DNA of 55,372 nucleotides from Ferruginibacter sp. (lineage in GTDB: Bacteria; Bacteroidota; Bacteroidia; Chitinophagales; Chitinophagaceae): contig JAOQAK010000011.1 of NCBI GenBank assembly GCA_025963635.1, positions 1 through 55,372 on the forward strand, given 5' to 3'. Positions 10,336 to 22,950 of the stretch are shown here, one piece after another. The translations under genes and the position numbers were made by a program. The notes under the pieces are model-generated. The model was not told the origin of the DNA, did not search any database, and saw only the letters and a list, made by a program, of their open reading frames with translations. Every line of letters starts with the position of its first letter. Within the stretch, counting starts at the first letter, position 1.

Positions 10336-11457
10336 ATGTATATGAAACTTAAAAATATAACAGCGATACTCTTTGTTTTGATTTTCTTTTCTGCGGCACT
10401 TGTTTCCTGCAGAAAGGATGACTCAAAAAAAGAGTTTGGTTTCTCAAAAATTTTTATGCCTCAGGCGATTGTTAAATCCGGTGGTATCGACAATAATTAT
10501 CCTGTGCCTTCAGGTACAGATACTTCCACCTATAACTATTTTGTTGATAAGGCAAATAATAAATTGCGGATCATATTGGGCACATCTTTATCAGGACCAG
10601 AAAGCGGCGCCTATTCTGTTGATATAACGGTTAACACCGATACGGTGCAGAAGTTACTTAGCAATGGTACACTAAACCCATCCCTTTACCTGGCGATGCC
10701 TGTTGCAATGTATACACTCCCTGCAAAGCTTGATGTAGCACAGGGTAGCAAAGCAGGTACCTTTCAGCTTTCGCTGGATATTACCCAACTGAAATCAGCA
10801 GCTTACGTTGGTAAATTCCTGGTATTGGCAGTAAAGATTGCCAACCCCACCCAATATGAAATCAATAGTGGACTCAGCACTACCATCGTTATGGTGGATG
10901 TTAACAAATTAGTGATCGGTGCGGCGGTAAATATTACCAATTACCTCAAAAACCCGGGCGGACCTTTTGTAGCAAATGGATTTATGAGTGGCTCAACCCG
11001 TTGGGGAAACTTGAAAGACTGGACTGCAAATGCTGCTGCTAAAAGCCACGGCGGATTTGGCGGTTTTAATTCAGACAACAGCGGAACCATGGATATGGAA
11101 TGCGGCTGGGGATCTGCCCAAATTTTGAATGGCAAAATATACCAGACCATCACTTTGCCTGCAGGCACGTATGCTTTTGATCTTTCAGGGGGTTCCTGGT
11201 CGGGTGGTGAGTTGTTTTCTAAAGATCCGCTCTACGAAGTAATGGCTCCTAACTTAGATAGCCTGCCCGATTTCAATAACATCGTAGGCAATGCTGCAAT
11301 TGTTTACCAGGCGCTGGCTAAGACACAGCCGCTTCTGAACTTTAGTTTAACTGCTACAACAAAGGTTACCCTCGGTGTTGTGGTAAATTATATCCAAACT
11401 GAGCAGGGATTTAAATCAAAGCAGGTTTTGTTGTACAGCTATCCTAATCATCTATAA
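10336..11457 (+). CDS. DUF1735-type surface lipoprotein of the PUL (SGBP-like)
   Basis: This is a 373-residue lipoprotein (lipobox LVSC, Cys25). Residues about 35-195 resemble the DUF1735 / BT_3987-like beta-sandwich (Y-x-V-x-I-x-V repeats, VAQGSKAGTFQLSLD). Residues about 200-373 form a second domain, ITNYLKNPGGPF onward, rich in Trp and Gly, like the DUF5013-type domains often joined to DUF1735. Such proteins sit in the place of SusE/F or surface glycan-binding proteins in PULs. No catalytic motif is visible, so a binding role is the best guess. It follows the second susD by 30 bp and ends the compact part of the operon; 114 bp separate it from the first enzyme gene. Confidence 0.8.
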   Translation: MYMKLKNITAILFVLIFFSAALVSCRKDDSKKEFGFSKIFMPQAIVKSGGIDNNYPVPSGTDTSTYNYFVDKANNKLRIILGTSLSGPESGAYSVDITVNTDTVQKLLSNGTLNPSLYLAMPVAMYTLPAKLDVAQGSKAGTFQLSLDITQLKSAAYVGKFLVLAVKIANPTQYEINSGLSTTIVMVDVNKLVIGAAVNITNYLKNPGGPFVANGFMSGSTRWGNLKDWTANAAAKSHGGFGGFNSDNSGTMDMECGWGSAQILNGKIYQTITLPAGTYAFDLSGGSWSGGELFSKDPLYEVMAPNLDSLPDFNNIVGNAAIVYQALAKTQPLLNFSLTATTKVTLGVVVNYIQTEQGFKSKQVLLYSYPNHL

Positions 11458-11571
11458 AGAAATTAAGAAGTAAAATAGAAACACGTTTCAATATTTTATA
11501 AAAGTTTTATAGCAATCAATCGTCAGGTTTTCTGTTTCTACAGAAGACATTCTTAATTCAAATTCAAAAGA

Positions 11572-12621
11572 ATGCAGTACACAAAAAAAATGGCAATCCT
11601 ATCGATCCTTGGCAGTTATGTTCTTTTAAACCTTCATTGTAGTTCGCAACGGGTTGCGTCCAAAACTGAGCACGCAATTAAGTCGGAGGTTGCTAAGGCT
11701 ACAATCCAACATTCCTTTAAACCAGGGGAACGCTGGTACGATGACAAAAGTGAAATTATCAATGCCCATGGCAATGGAATTTTGTTTGCCAATAACAAAT
11801 ACTATTGGTTTGGAGAAAAGCGTGGAAGAAGAGAGCAGGAAGGCGTAAATGTATATTCTTCAAAAGATTTATACAATTGGAAATTCGAAGCGCTCGCACT
11901 GTCACCTGCAGAAGATACTACCAGCGATATTGCAAGAGGCTGCTTAATGGAACGGCCTAAAGTGATTTACAACAGCAAAACAAAAAAATACGTAATGTGG
12001 TTTCACCTTGAGTTGAGGCGCCAGGGATACAAGGCTGCAAGGGCAGGTGTGGCGATAAGTGATAACCCAACGGGGCCTTATAAATTTGTCACCAGTTTTC
12101 GTCCGAATGGTAATATGTCGCGGGATATGAATTTGTTTGTGGATGATGACGGAACTGCTTACCATGTTTATTCTTCAAGGGAAAATTACGATTTGCGGAT
12201 AGTTCAACTGGCCGATGATTTTCTTTCCGCAACAACAAAGGACTCGATGCTCTTCAGCAAACACAGGGAAGCGCCGGCATTATTCAAATACAAAAATCAA
12301 TACTACCTTATTACAAGTGCCGCAACAGGCTGGGCGCCAAACAAAGCAACCATGCATGTCGCTCCTTCATTGTTTGGACCATGGAAACTCTCGCCCGAAA
12401 ACCCAATGGTAGGGCCAAAAGCTGATAGCACATTTGGTGGGCAATCCACTTATGTATTGCAACTGCCAGGCAAAAAAAATGCATTCATTTTTATGGCGGA
12501 TAAGTGGAACCCACGAGACTTGAAAGACAGCCGTTATATTTGGCTGCCGGTTCAGTTTAAAAATGATCTTCCTTTTGTAGAATGGAAGGAGGAATGGAGC
12601 CTCAGCGATTTTAAAAAATAA
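11572..12621 (+). CDS. GH43 (subfamily 24-like) exo-beta-1,3-galactanase candidate
   Basis: This 349-residue five-bladed GH43-type enzyme has a short lipoprotein-like signal (Cys23 in LHCSS). The blade-1 motif INAHGNGILFANNKYYWFGE, where GH43 usually has its Asp base, lacks that Asp. MERPKV (Glu127), REAPALF (Glu233, probable general acid) and FGGQSTYVL (Gln291) match the arrangement known for GH43 subfamily 24, where structural work on a fungal exo-beta-1,3-galactanase assigned a Glu acid and a Gln base. RDMNLFVDDDGTAY is also typical. The likely role is trimming galactose from a beta-1,3-galactan backbone at the cell surface or in the periplasm. The subfamily call is by motif memory; an alternative is another base-less GH43 subfamily. 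Confidence 0.75.
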   Translation: MQYTKKMAILSILGSYVLLNLHCSSQRVASKTEHAIKSEVAKATIQHSFKPGERWYDDKSEIINAHGNGILFANNKYYWFGEKRGRREQEGVNVYSSKDLYNWKFEALALSPAEDTTSDIARGCLMERPKVIYNSKTKKYVMWFHLELRRQGYKAARAGVAISDNPTGPYKFVTSFRPNGNMSRDMNLFVDDDGTAYHVYSSRENYDLRIVQLADDFLSATTKDSMLFSKHREAPALFKYKNQYYLITSAATGWAPNKATMHVAPSLFGPWKLSPENPMVGPKADSTFGGQSTYVLQLPGKKNAFIFMADKWNPRDLKDSRYIWLPVQFKNDLPFVEWKEEWSLSDFKK

Positions 12622-12814
12622 ATTTTTATGAAGTAAGCTTTATAGGATTGATTGATTAAAATAGTGCACGGCTAACTGGCCTGGATTTTTATTTTTAACA
12701 TGGCAAATAATTTGATGATATATAAAGCAGCCGTAAACAGGATGACTAACCGAACGACACCAGGCATAAGTATTCTGAATAAAATTTTTTCACAACCGCT
12801 ATAGCTTTACCATT

Positions 12815-14635
12815 ATGTATAAAAGAATATTGTTTTTTGCGATCCTTTTCTCTTGTTTAAACGTGTATGCTCAAAAGGGCATGCATAGTTTTGTATTGGG
12901 AGATTCAAGCTTTTTATTAGATGGCAAACCTTTCCAGGTAATATCCGGTGAAATGCATTACCCCAGGGTACCAAAGGAAGCCTGGCGTGCACGCATGAAA
13001 ATGGCAAAAGCGATGGGACTCAATACCATCGGAACCTATGTATTCTGGAACATACACGAACCGCAGAAAGGGAAGTATGATTTCTCCGGCAACAACGATA
13101 TTGCGGCCTTCGTGAAAATTGCCCGGGAAGAAGAGCTTTGGGTTATACTTCGCCCCAGCCCTTATGTATGCGCCGAGTGGGAATTTGGCGGCTATCCGTA
13201 CTGGCTTCAGAACATTAATGGCCTGGTGGTAAGAAGCAAGGAGCCAAAATACCTGCAGGCTTACCGCAATTATATACTGGCTGTTGGCAAACAATTGGCA
13301 CCGCTGCAGGTAAATCATGGCGGCAATATATTAATGGTCCAGATAGAAAATGAATATGGCTCTTACGGAAGCGATAAAGAATACCTTGACATCAACCGGA
13401 AGCTTTTCATCGAAGCCGGTTTTGATGGTTTGTTATATACCTGTGACCCCGCACCCGATGTTTCAAAAGGGAATTTACCGGGTTTACTACCTGCCGTAAA
13501 TGGCATTGATCAACCAGGGCAGGTAAAACAGCTGGTACGGAAAAACTTTAATGGAAAAGGACCTTTTTTTATTGCTGAATGGTATCCCGCATGGTTCGAT
13601 TGGTGGGGTGCAAAACACCACACTGTACCGGCAGAACAATATGTAGGCCGTTTGGACAATGTACTCGCCGCAGGTATCTCCATCAATATGTATATGTTTC
13701 ACGGGGGCTCTACAAGAGGTTTTATGAATGGTGCTAACTATAAAGATGAAACGCCGTATGAACCCCAGATAAGTAGTTATGATTACGATGCGCCGCTTGA
13801 TGAAGCAGGGAATGCAACCGATAAATTCATGAAGTTTCGTGAAGTGATTTCAAAGCATCTTCCATCGGGAAAAATGCTACCTGCTGTGCCTGCCGCCAAA
13901 CCAGTTGCTTCCATTCCTTCTATTCATTTTACCGAAACAACCAGTTTATTTGATATACTTCCTGCCGCGAAAACAAACTCAGAACCACTCACTTTCGAAG
14001 CGCTCAACCAGGATTATGGTTTTGTATTGTATCGTACTGTACTCAACAACGCATCATCCGGGATACTAAAAATTAAAGAGTTAAGAGATTTCGGTATCAT
14101 CTTTTTAAATGGAAAAAGGGTAGGCGTATTAGACAGGAGATTGAACCAGGATAGTATTCAGCTCACTGTTCCAAAAGGCAAAGTCACCCTTGATATACTG
14201 GTTGAAAATATGGGACGCATCAACTTCGGAAAGTACCTTTTGCAGAACAAAAAAGGCATTACCGAAAAAGTATTACTGGGCGGCAAAGAATTGAACGGCT
14301 GGCAAATGTTTTCACTTCCGTTCAAAAATGTTCGTAACCTGCCTGTGAGGAAAGGCATTTCGTCTGCCACAGTGCCAGTCATCAAAAAAGGTTCCTTTGT
14401 TTTAAGTGCAGTGGGCGATAGCTACCTTGATATGAGTAACTATGGTAAAGGAGTGGTTTGGATAAATGGTCATAACCTTGGAAGATACTGGAGCATAGGG
14501 CCGCAGCAAACTTTGTATGTTCCGGTTGAATGGCTAAAAAAGGGGAAGAATGATATCATCGTTTTGGAGTTATTGAAGCCTGGTCAAAATGAATTGCATG
14601 GAATAACCAAACCCATTCTCAACAGTATTGAATAA
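12815..14635 (+). CDS. GH35 beta-galactosidase
   Basis: This 606-residue secreted or periplasmic enzyme has a signal peptide at about 1-19 (cut near VYAQ). The GH35 TIM barrel is obvious: FQVISGEMHYPRVP, GLNTIGTYVFWNIHEP, LRPSPYVCAEWEFGG, then the acid/base Glu180 in QIENEYGSYG and the nucleophile Glu255 in IAEWYPAWFDWWG. The C-terminal third holds the beta-sandwich/jelly-roll domains common in GH35, with VWINGHNLGRYWSIGPQQTLYVP. It should release terminal beta-linked galactose. The upstream gap (12622-12814) shows nothing notable, and galT follows 46 bp later, linking galactose release to its metabolism. Confidence 0.95.
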   Translation: MYKRILFFAILFSCLNVYAQKGMHSFVLGDSSFLLDGKPFQVISGEMHYPRVPKEAWRARMKMAKAMGLNTIGTYVFWNIHEPQKGKYDFSGNNDIAAFVKIAREEELWVILRPSPYVCAEWEFGGYPYWLQNINGLVVRSKEPKYLQAYRNYILAVGKQLAPLQVNHGGNILMVQIENEYGSYGSDKEYLDINRKLFIEAGFDGLLYTCDPAPDVSKGNLPGLLPAVNGIDQPGQVKQLVRKNFNGKGPFFIAEWYPAWFDWWGAKHHTVPAEQYVGRLDNVLAAGISINMYMFHGGSTRGFMNGANYKDETPYEPQISSYDYDAPLDEAGNATDKFMKFREVISKHLPSGKMLPAVPAAKPVASIPSIHFTETTSLFDILPAAKTNSEPLTFEALNQDYGFVLYRTVLNNASSGILKIKELRDFGIIFLNGKRVGVLDRRLNQDSIQLTVPKGKVTLDILVENMGRINFGKYLLQNKKGITEKVLLGGKELNGWQMFSLPFKNVRNLPVRKGISSATVPVIKKGSFVLSAVGDSYLDMSNYGKGVVWINGHNLGRYWSIGPQQTLYVPVEWLKKGKNDIIVLELLKPGQNELHGITKPILNSIE

Positions 14636-14681
14636 ATTTGGTCCTAAAAAGAAACCCAACTGAAAATTTAAAAGAATATCC

Positions 14682-15734
14682 ATGTTTGATGTCAAAGAAC
14701 ATTCCCATACAAGATTAAATATTTTAACCGGTGATTGGATATTGGTTTCGCCTCACAGAACCAGGCGTCCATGGCAGGGGAAAACAGAAACGGTTCCTGA
14801 AGATAACCGGCCTGCCCACGACCCGAAATGTTATTTATGTCCTGGCAATACAAGGGCTGATGGAAGTATCAACCCCCACTACAAAACCTCTTTTGTGTTT
14901 ATCAACGATTATTCAGCCCTGCTGGAAGATACTCCGGAAGGCTCAATCGATGTAGATGGTTTGTTAAAAGCAAGCAGCGAAAAAGGTATTTGTAAAGTGA
15001 TCAGTTTTTCACCCGATCATAGCCTGACCTTACCGCAATTAACATTGCCCGCCATTGAAGCGGTGATTGAGGTTTGGACAAAAGAATTTGAAACCCTTGC
15101 TTCAAACCCTCTAATAAAACACATACAGATATTTGAGAACAAAGGCGAGATAATGGGCTGTAGCAATCCGCATCCGCATGGACAAATATGGTCGCAATGT
15201 TCCCTTCCGCTTGAGGTTGACAAAGAGACCAGGCAACAAAAAAAGTATTTTGAAGAGAAGGGTAGAAGTCTTCTTTCTGATTATGTAGCGCTTGAGCTAA
15301 AGCAAAAGGAAAGAATGGTGTTGGAGAATGAACACTTTGTTGCCGTGGTGCCGTTTTGGGCAGTATGGCCTTATGAAACAATGATCATCAGTAAAAGGCA
15401 TATTCAAACACTGCTGCAATTTACACCCGAAGAAAAGAAGGCATATGCCGAGATATTAAAAAAACTTACCGCCAAATACGATAATCTTTTCCGGATATCT
15501 TTTCCTTATTCAGCGGGCATTCACCAGGCTCCGGTAAATGATGGCGATCACACGGAGTGGCATTGGCATATGCATTTTTATCCGCCACTGCTCCGGTCTG
15601 CCACTGTTAAAAAGTTTATGGTGGGTTACGAAATGCTCGCCAACCCGCAAAGGGACATCACGCCTGAATGGGCTGCAGAAAAACTAAGAGAACTAAGCGA
15701 TGTGCATTATAAAGAAGTGGTGAGTAACAAATAA
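14682..15734 (+). CDS. galT: Galactose-1-phosphate uridylyltransferase
   Basis: This 350-residue cytoplasmic Leloir-pathway enzyme converts UDP-glucose and galactose-1-phosphate to UDP-galactose and glucose-1-phosphate. The HIT-type active site is intact: CSNPHPHGQIW with nucleophile His166. A CxxC (Cys50, Cys53: KCYLCPGN) provides metal ligands as in class I GalT enzymes. C-terminal motifs HQAPVNDG and EWHWHMHFYPP are also typical. The length is normal. It is the only cytosolic sugar-metabolism gene in the PUL; galK and galE are not in the window. Its place between GH35 and GH2 beta-galactosidases is strong evidence that the locus yields galactose. Confidence 0.96.
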   Translation: MFDVKEHSHTRLNILTGDWILVSPHRTRRPWQGKTETVPEDNRPAHDPKCYLCPGNTRADGSINPHYKTSFVFINDYSALLEDTPEGSIDVDGLLKASSEKGICKVISFSPDHSLTLPQLTLPAIEAVIEVWTKEFETLASNPLIKHIQIFENKGEIMGCSNPHPHGQIWSQCSLPLEVDKETRQQKKYFEEKGRSLLSDYVALELKQKERMVLENEHFVAVVPFWAVWPYETMIISKRHIQTLLQFTPEEKKAYAEILKKLTAKYDNLFRISFPYSAGIHQAPVNDGDHTEWHWHMHFYPPLLRSATVKKFMVGYEMLANPQRDITPEWAAEKLRELSDVHYKEVVSNK

Positions 15735-19255
<3,521 letters not shown>

Positions 19256-19808
19256 GGGAGCGGCGTGAATGGTCAATGGTGAATGGTGCATCGTCGATCG
19301 TGCATCAATGCCGTTTACTTAAGAAATTTGTTTGGTTGCAAACATTTGTTTTCCAATTAAACATCCTTGTGTCACTCACTTTTACATTTTCAGCACCAGG
19401 GAGCAAAGGTATCCTGGTCCTTATGTAAGCGACATTAAATCGTAAATGATGAATGATGGAATCAACATCGTTTAGGTGAGCGCTGCGATCAATTGCACCA
19501 CTCCTTTAAGGCTGTGTTACTTCAGTCGCTTTGTTGGCTTTAGCCAAGTGAATATTCCCTGAATTTTATCGCAATGGGGGCAACAAAAAGACGATGTAAA
19601 AAATATTAAATGATGAATACTAAAATTCGGATTTGATCTTTACACATTTGCAAAGTCGGGATGACCATAGTATCAAAGTGACAAATTGGTATGCCTGGTT
19701 TTGCCCAACAAAGATAAAATGTACAAATGTGCGACGCCACTGAAGCCACATAGCAGTACATTTGCCGGGCTCAAAAAATAATTCAGTCACTTCTTAAAAA
19801 ATGAAATA
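19256..19808. other. Gene-free stretch before GH16
   Basis: This is about 550 bp without a convincing gene. It starts with the heptad tract at 19265-19306. At about 19645-19668 the phrase CATTTGCAAAGTCGGGATGA resembles the left arm of the attC-like elements near 48700, but no partner arm or RYYYAAC box was found, so I do not call it an element. The rest shows no clear structure; the GH16 promoter should lie in its last 150 bp. Confidence 0.5.
19265..19306. repeat. Heptanucleotide repeat tract, six units
   Basis: Six consecutive 7-bp units are in phase: GTGAATG, GTCAATG, GTGAATG, GTGCATC, GTCGATC, GTGCATC. The first two bases GT are constant and the last five vary. It starts 10 bp after the GH2 stop codon. 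It belongs with the tracts at 1-178, 20676-20703 and 25690-25752. Confidence 0.85.
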
Positions 19809-20678
19809 ATGTCTATCGTGAAATTAAAGAAAGTGTTTCCTCTAATCGTACTGTTGGCAATTTTATACAGTTGCGATCAAACCAAAAAAATAACCGTGCT
19901 TTCCGAATCCGGAAAAAAGGAAGTTTATAAACTGGTATGGGCAGATGAGTTCAATAAATCCGGTGGCCCTGATACCACTGCCTGGAAATTTGAAAAGGGA
20001 TTTGTTCGCAATGATGAATTACAATGGTACCAGGAAGAAAATGCATTTTGCGAGAATGGGCTGTTGATCATCGAAGCACGCAAAGAATCAAAACCAAATC
20101 CAGGGTATGAAGCGGGTAGCCGTGATTGGAGAAGAAAAAGACAGAACATCGAATACTCAGCCTCCAGTATCAATACTTCGGGTAAGCATTCATGGCAGTA
20201 CGGGCGTTTTGAAATGAGGGGAAGAATTGACATCAGTGCAGGACTGTGGCCTGCATGGTGGACATTGGGTGTTGGCGGCAGATGGCCGGCAGATGGTGAG
20301 ATCGATATCATGGAATATTACCGAAAAAAACTGCTTGCAAACATCGCCTGTATTGGCCCGAACAAAAACGCGGAATGGTATAGTAAAACAAAAAATATTG
20401 ATTCATTAGGTGGTAAGGAATGGGCTTCAAAGTTTCACATCTGGCGCATGGATTGGGATGAGAATGCGATAGCGCTGTATGTTGATGATCTATTGCTGAA
20501 CAAGGTGGAACTCAGCAAGCTTGTCAATAAGGATGGCACCGGTATCAATCCCTTTAAACAACCTCATTATATGTTGCTCAATCTTGCGATCGGCGGACAA
20601 AATGGGGGAGATCCCACGGGAACAAAATTTCCCAACAGGTTTGAAGTGGATTATGTAAGAGTTTATCAAAAGCAATAA
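19809..20678 (+). CDS. GH16 family endo-glycanase lipoprotein
   Basis: This 289-residue lipoprotein has its signal lipobox LYSC at Cys22. It is a single GH16 beta-jelly-roll domain: VWADEFN, then the catalytic signature GEIDIMEY with Glu164 (nucleophile), Asp166 and Glu169 (acid/base), and a C-terminal FEVDYVRVYQ strand. GWPAWW-type aromatic residues (LWPAWWTLG) line the cleft. Clan members cut beta-1,3/1,4-glucans, beta-1,3-galactans or agars. In this locus an endo-beta-1,3-galactanase would fit, but the motif alone cannot tell it from a laminarinase. A short ATG-AAA-TAA open frame at 19801 precedes the chosen start. The lipid anchor suggests cell-surface location, as for the first-attack enzyme of a PUL. 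Confidence 0.92.
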   Translation: MSIVKLKKVFPLIVLLAILYSCDQTKKITVLSESGKKEVYKLVWADEFNKSGGPDTTAWKFEKGFVRNDELQWYQEENAFCENGLLIIEARKESKPNPGYEAGSRDWRRKRQNIEYSASSINTSGKHSWQYGRFEMRGRIDISAGLWPAWWTLGVGGRWPADGEIDIMEYYRKKLLANIACIGPNKNAEWYSKTKNIDSLGGKEWASKFHIWRMDWDENAIALYVDDLLLNKVELSKLVNKDGTGINPFKQPHYMLLNLAIGGQNGGDPTGTKFPNRFEVDYVRVYQKQ

Positions 20679-20703
20679 TCGGTAATGGATAATTGATAAT
20701 GGA
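20676..20703. repeat. Short heptanucleotide tract overlapping the GH16 stop
   Basis: Four units TAATCGG, TAATGGA, TAATTGA, TAATGGA follow in phase; the stop codon TAA of the GH16 gene is the first three bases of unit one. The tract then decays into TAAATTG ATAAATT just before the next start codon. It has the same 7-bp period as the other tracts but a different unit sequence. Confidence 0.7.
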
Positions 20704-20717
20704 TAAATTGATAAATT

Positions 20718-22901
20718 ATGAAAGTGCTGCCATTTAAAATAATCGTTTTAATAATTGCTATTTGCCCTTTGGTGCTTTTAAGCCAAAGTAAGGAACAGAT
20801 TGCAAACAGCAAAACGAAATCTGCAAAAGGAATTTACAGCGCTTATCTTTTCGCCTATTTTACAGGCAATAGCAAAAGCGAGGAGGCCATTCGTTTTGCA
20901 TTGAGCAATGATGGATATCATTACCGGGCCTTAAATAACAACAATCCCATCATTTCTTCAGAAAAGATCAGTTCTACCGGCGGTGTGCGTGATCCCCATA
21001 TTTTGCGTGGTAAGGATGGGAAAACTTTCTACATGGTTGCAACGGATATGGTTTCTGCAAAAGGCTGGAATTCAAACAGGGCAATGGTTTTGTTGAAATC
21101 GGCCGACCTGGTTCACTGGACTTCCAGTGTGGTCAATATTCAAACTAAATTCCCGGGAAATGATAGCTTGTTGCGGGTATGGGCGCCTCAAACTATCTAT
21201 GATGAACAGGCAGGAAAGTATATGATCTACTGGTCGATGAAACACGGCAGCAGCCCGGATAAAATTTATTATGCGTATGCCAAGGCAGATTTCACTGATC
21301 TTGAAACGGCTCCCAAACAATTATTCTTTAGTCCGACCAATGGTTCATGCATCGACGGGGATATCATTTATAAAAATGGTAAGTATCGCTTATTTTTTAA
21401 AACAGAAGGAGAAGACGCAGGAATCAAAATAGCCATTTCTGATAAACTTACAGAGGGATATATCCTGGAAGACAGGTATGTGCAACAAACGAAAGACCCG
21501 GTGGAGGGAGCAGGCGTATTTAAATTGAATAATGGCCAGGGGTATATTTTGATGTATGATGTTTATACAAAAGGCAGGTACCAGTTTACAAAGAGCAAAG
21601 ACCTGGAGCATTTTACTGCGATCGACGAGGAAGTAACCATGAACTTCCATCCACGGCACGGAACGGTGATGCCCATTACAGCAAGTGAAGCAGTGGCTTT
21701 GGTATCCAAATGGGGCAGTACTGAAGATGTCGTTCACTCAGCAAACGCAGCCGCAATCAGGAAACTGAATATCAAAATAGATTCTGCAAAACATCAATTG
21801 TACCTGTCGGTAAAACCAGGGACCAGCCTGGCTGCCTTCAATCCTTTATTCATTCGATTTCCCGGCGTGAACGTGAAACCAGCTACACCACAAAACTTCA
21901 CGAAAGGCCCTGTTCAATACACTATCTCTTTAAAAGGGCAACCATCAGAGAAATGGACAGTGTACGCAACTGCCAATCACAATCCTGTGCTGGATGGATA
22001 TTATGCAGATCCTGACATATTATATTCTGAAAAAACAAAGAAGTTCTATATCTATCCAACGAGTGACGGTTTTACCAATTGGTCGGGCACTTATTTCAAA
22101 ACATTTTCTTCAACCAACCTGGTAGATTGGAAAGATGAAGGAGTGATCCTCGACCTGGAAAAAGAGGTAAGCTGGGCAAAGAAAAATGCTTGGGCGCCCT
22201 GCATTATTGAGAAGAAGATAAATGGGCAATACAAATACTTTTTCTATTTCACTGCTGGGCAGAAAATTGGCGTGGCAGTCGCAGATAATCCGGCAGGGCC
22301 GTTTAAGGATACCCGAAAACCCTTGGTTGATAAGTACCCGGAAGGAGTAACCCGTGGGCAGCAGATTGATCCGGAAGTGTTTCATGATCCGGTATCACGG
22401 AAAGATTATTTATACTGGGGCAATGGTTACATGGCATGCGCCGAACTCAATACACATATGATTTCCATTAAACAGGAAACCCTCAAAGTAATTACCCCGG
22501 ATAAAACTTTTCGTGAAGGCACGACTGTTTTTTTCAGAAATGGTAAGTATTATTTTCTCTGGTCGGAAGAGGATACAAGGAGTGAAAATTACAGGGTGCG
22601 GTATGGGACTGCTGATTCACCTGCCGGACCGATAATAGTACCCGGCAATAATCTTGTAATTGCCAAAGATACCGCTGCCGGAATTTTTGCAACGGGGCAC
22701 AATTCCATACTGCAGATCCCCGGAAAAGATGAATGGTATATTGTTTATCATCGTTTCAATTATCCGAATGGAATTACCATGGGAGGGGCCGCGGGTTACA
22801 ATAGAGAGGTTTGTATTGATAAACTGGAGTTTGATGCAGATGGCAGTATTCGGCAGGTAAAGCCTACCCATGCAGGTATTAAGCCGGTTGCATACAAATA
22901 G
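20718..22901 (+). CDS. Tandem GH43 protein with two complete catalytic domains
   Basis: This 727-residue secreted protein (signal about 1-22) has two GH43-like five-bladed domains. The N-terminal domain (about 38-340) has base Asp92 (VRDPHIL), modulator Asp213 (CIDGDIIY) and acid Glu263 (VEGAGVF). The C-terminal domain (about 420-715) has base Asp431 (YYADPDIL), Asp551 (QQIDPEVF), acid Glu600 (FREGTTVF) and His661 (ATGHNSIL) near the usual metal-binding position. A beta-rich linker of about 70 residues separates them. Family members are alpha-L-arabinofuranosidases, beta-xylosidases or galactosidases; arabinose side-chain removal fits this locus. Each half may act on a different linkage. It is probably the last gene of the locus, being followed by a convergent gene. 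Confidence 0.85.
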   Translation: MKVLPFKIIVLIIAICPLVLLSQSKEQIANSKTKSAKGIYSAYLFAYFTGNSKSEEAIRFALSNDGYHYRALNNNNPIISSEKISSTGGVRDPHILRGKDGKTFYMVATDMVSAKGWNSNRAMVLLKSADLVHWTSSVVNIQTKFPGNDSLLRVWAPQTIYDEQAGKYMIYWSMKHGSSPDKIYYAYAKADFTDLETAPKQLFFSPTNGSCIDGDIIYKNGKYRLFFKTEGEDAGIKIAISDKLTEGYILEDRYVQQTKDPVEGAGVFKLNNGQGYILMYDVYTKGRYQFTKSKDLEHFTAIDEEVTMNFHPRHGTVMPITASEAVALVSKWGSTEDVVHSANAAAIRKLNIKIDSAKHQLYLSVKPGTSLAAFNPLFIRFPGVNVKPATPQNFTKGPVQYTISLKGQPSEKWTVYATANHNPVLDGYYADPDILYSEKTKKFYIYPTSDGFTNWSGTYFKTFSSTNLVDWKDEGVILDLEKEVSWAKKNAWAPCIIEKKINGQYKYFFYFTAGQKIGVAVADNPAGPFKDTRKPLVDKYPEGVTRGQQIDPEVFHDPVSRKDYLYWGNGYMACAELNTHMISIKQETLKVITPDKTFREGTTVFFRNGKYYFLWSEEDTRSENYRVRYGTADSPAGPIIVPGNNLVIAKDTAAGIFATGHNSILQIPGKDEWYIVYHRFNYPNGITMGGAAGYNREVCIDKLEFDADGSIRQVKPTHAGIKPVAYK

Positions 22902-22908
22902 AGCAAAA

Positions 22909-22937
22909 ACCTCAGCCGTTTTTAAAACCTGTGAGGT
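22909..22937. terminator. Weak hairpin between convergent genes
   Basis: The 6-bp arms ACCTCA (22909-22914) and TGAGGT (22932-22937) enclose a 17-nt loop holding a T-run and an A-run. It lies in the 49-bp gap between the convergent GH43 and Crp/Fnr genes, where a bidirectional terminator is expected. The stem is short, so this is tentative. Confidence 0.3.
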
Positions 22938-22950
22938 GGGCTTAGATGAT

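Noticed and set aside
19640..19700. Possible attC-like left arm (CATTTGCAAAGTCGGG) before the GH16 gene
   Set aside because: No YAAC box before it and no right arm or GTTRR box after it; a single 16-bp likeness in AT-rich DNA is not enough.
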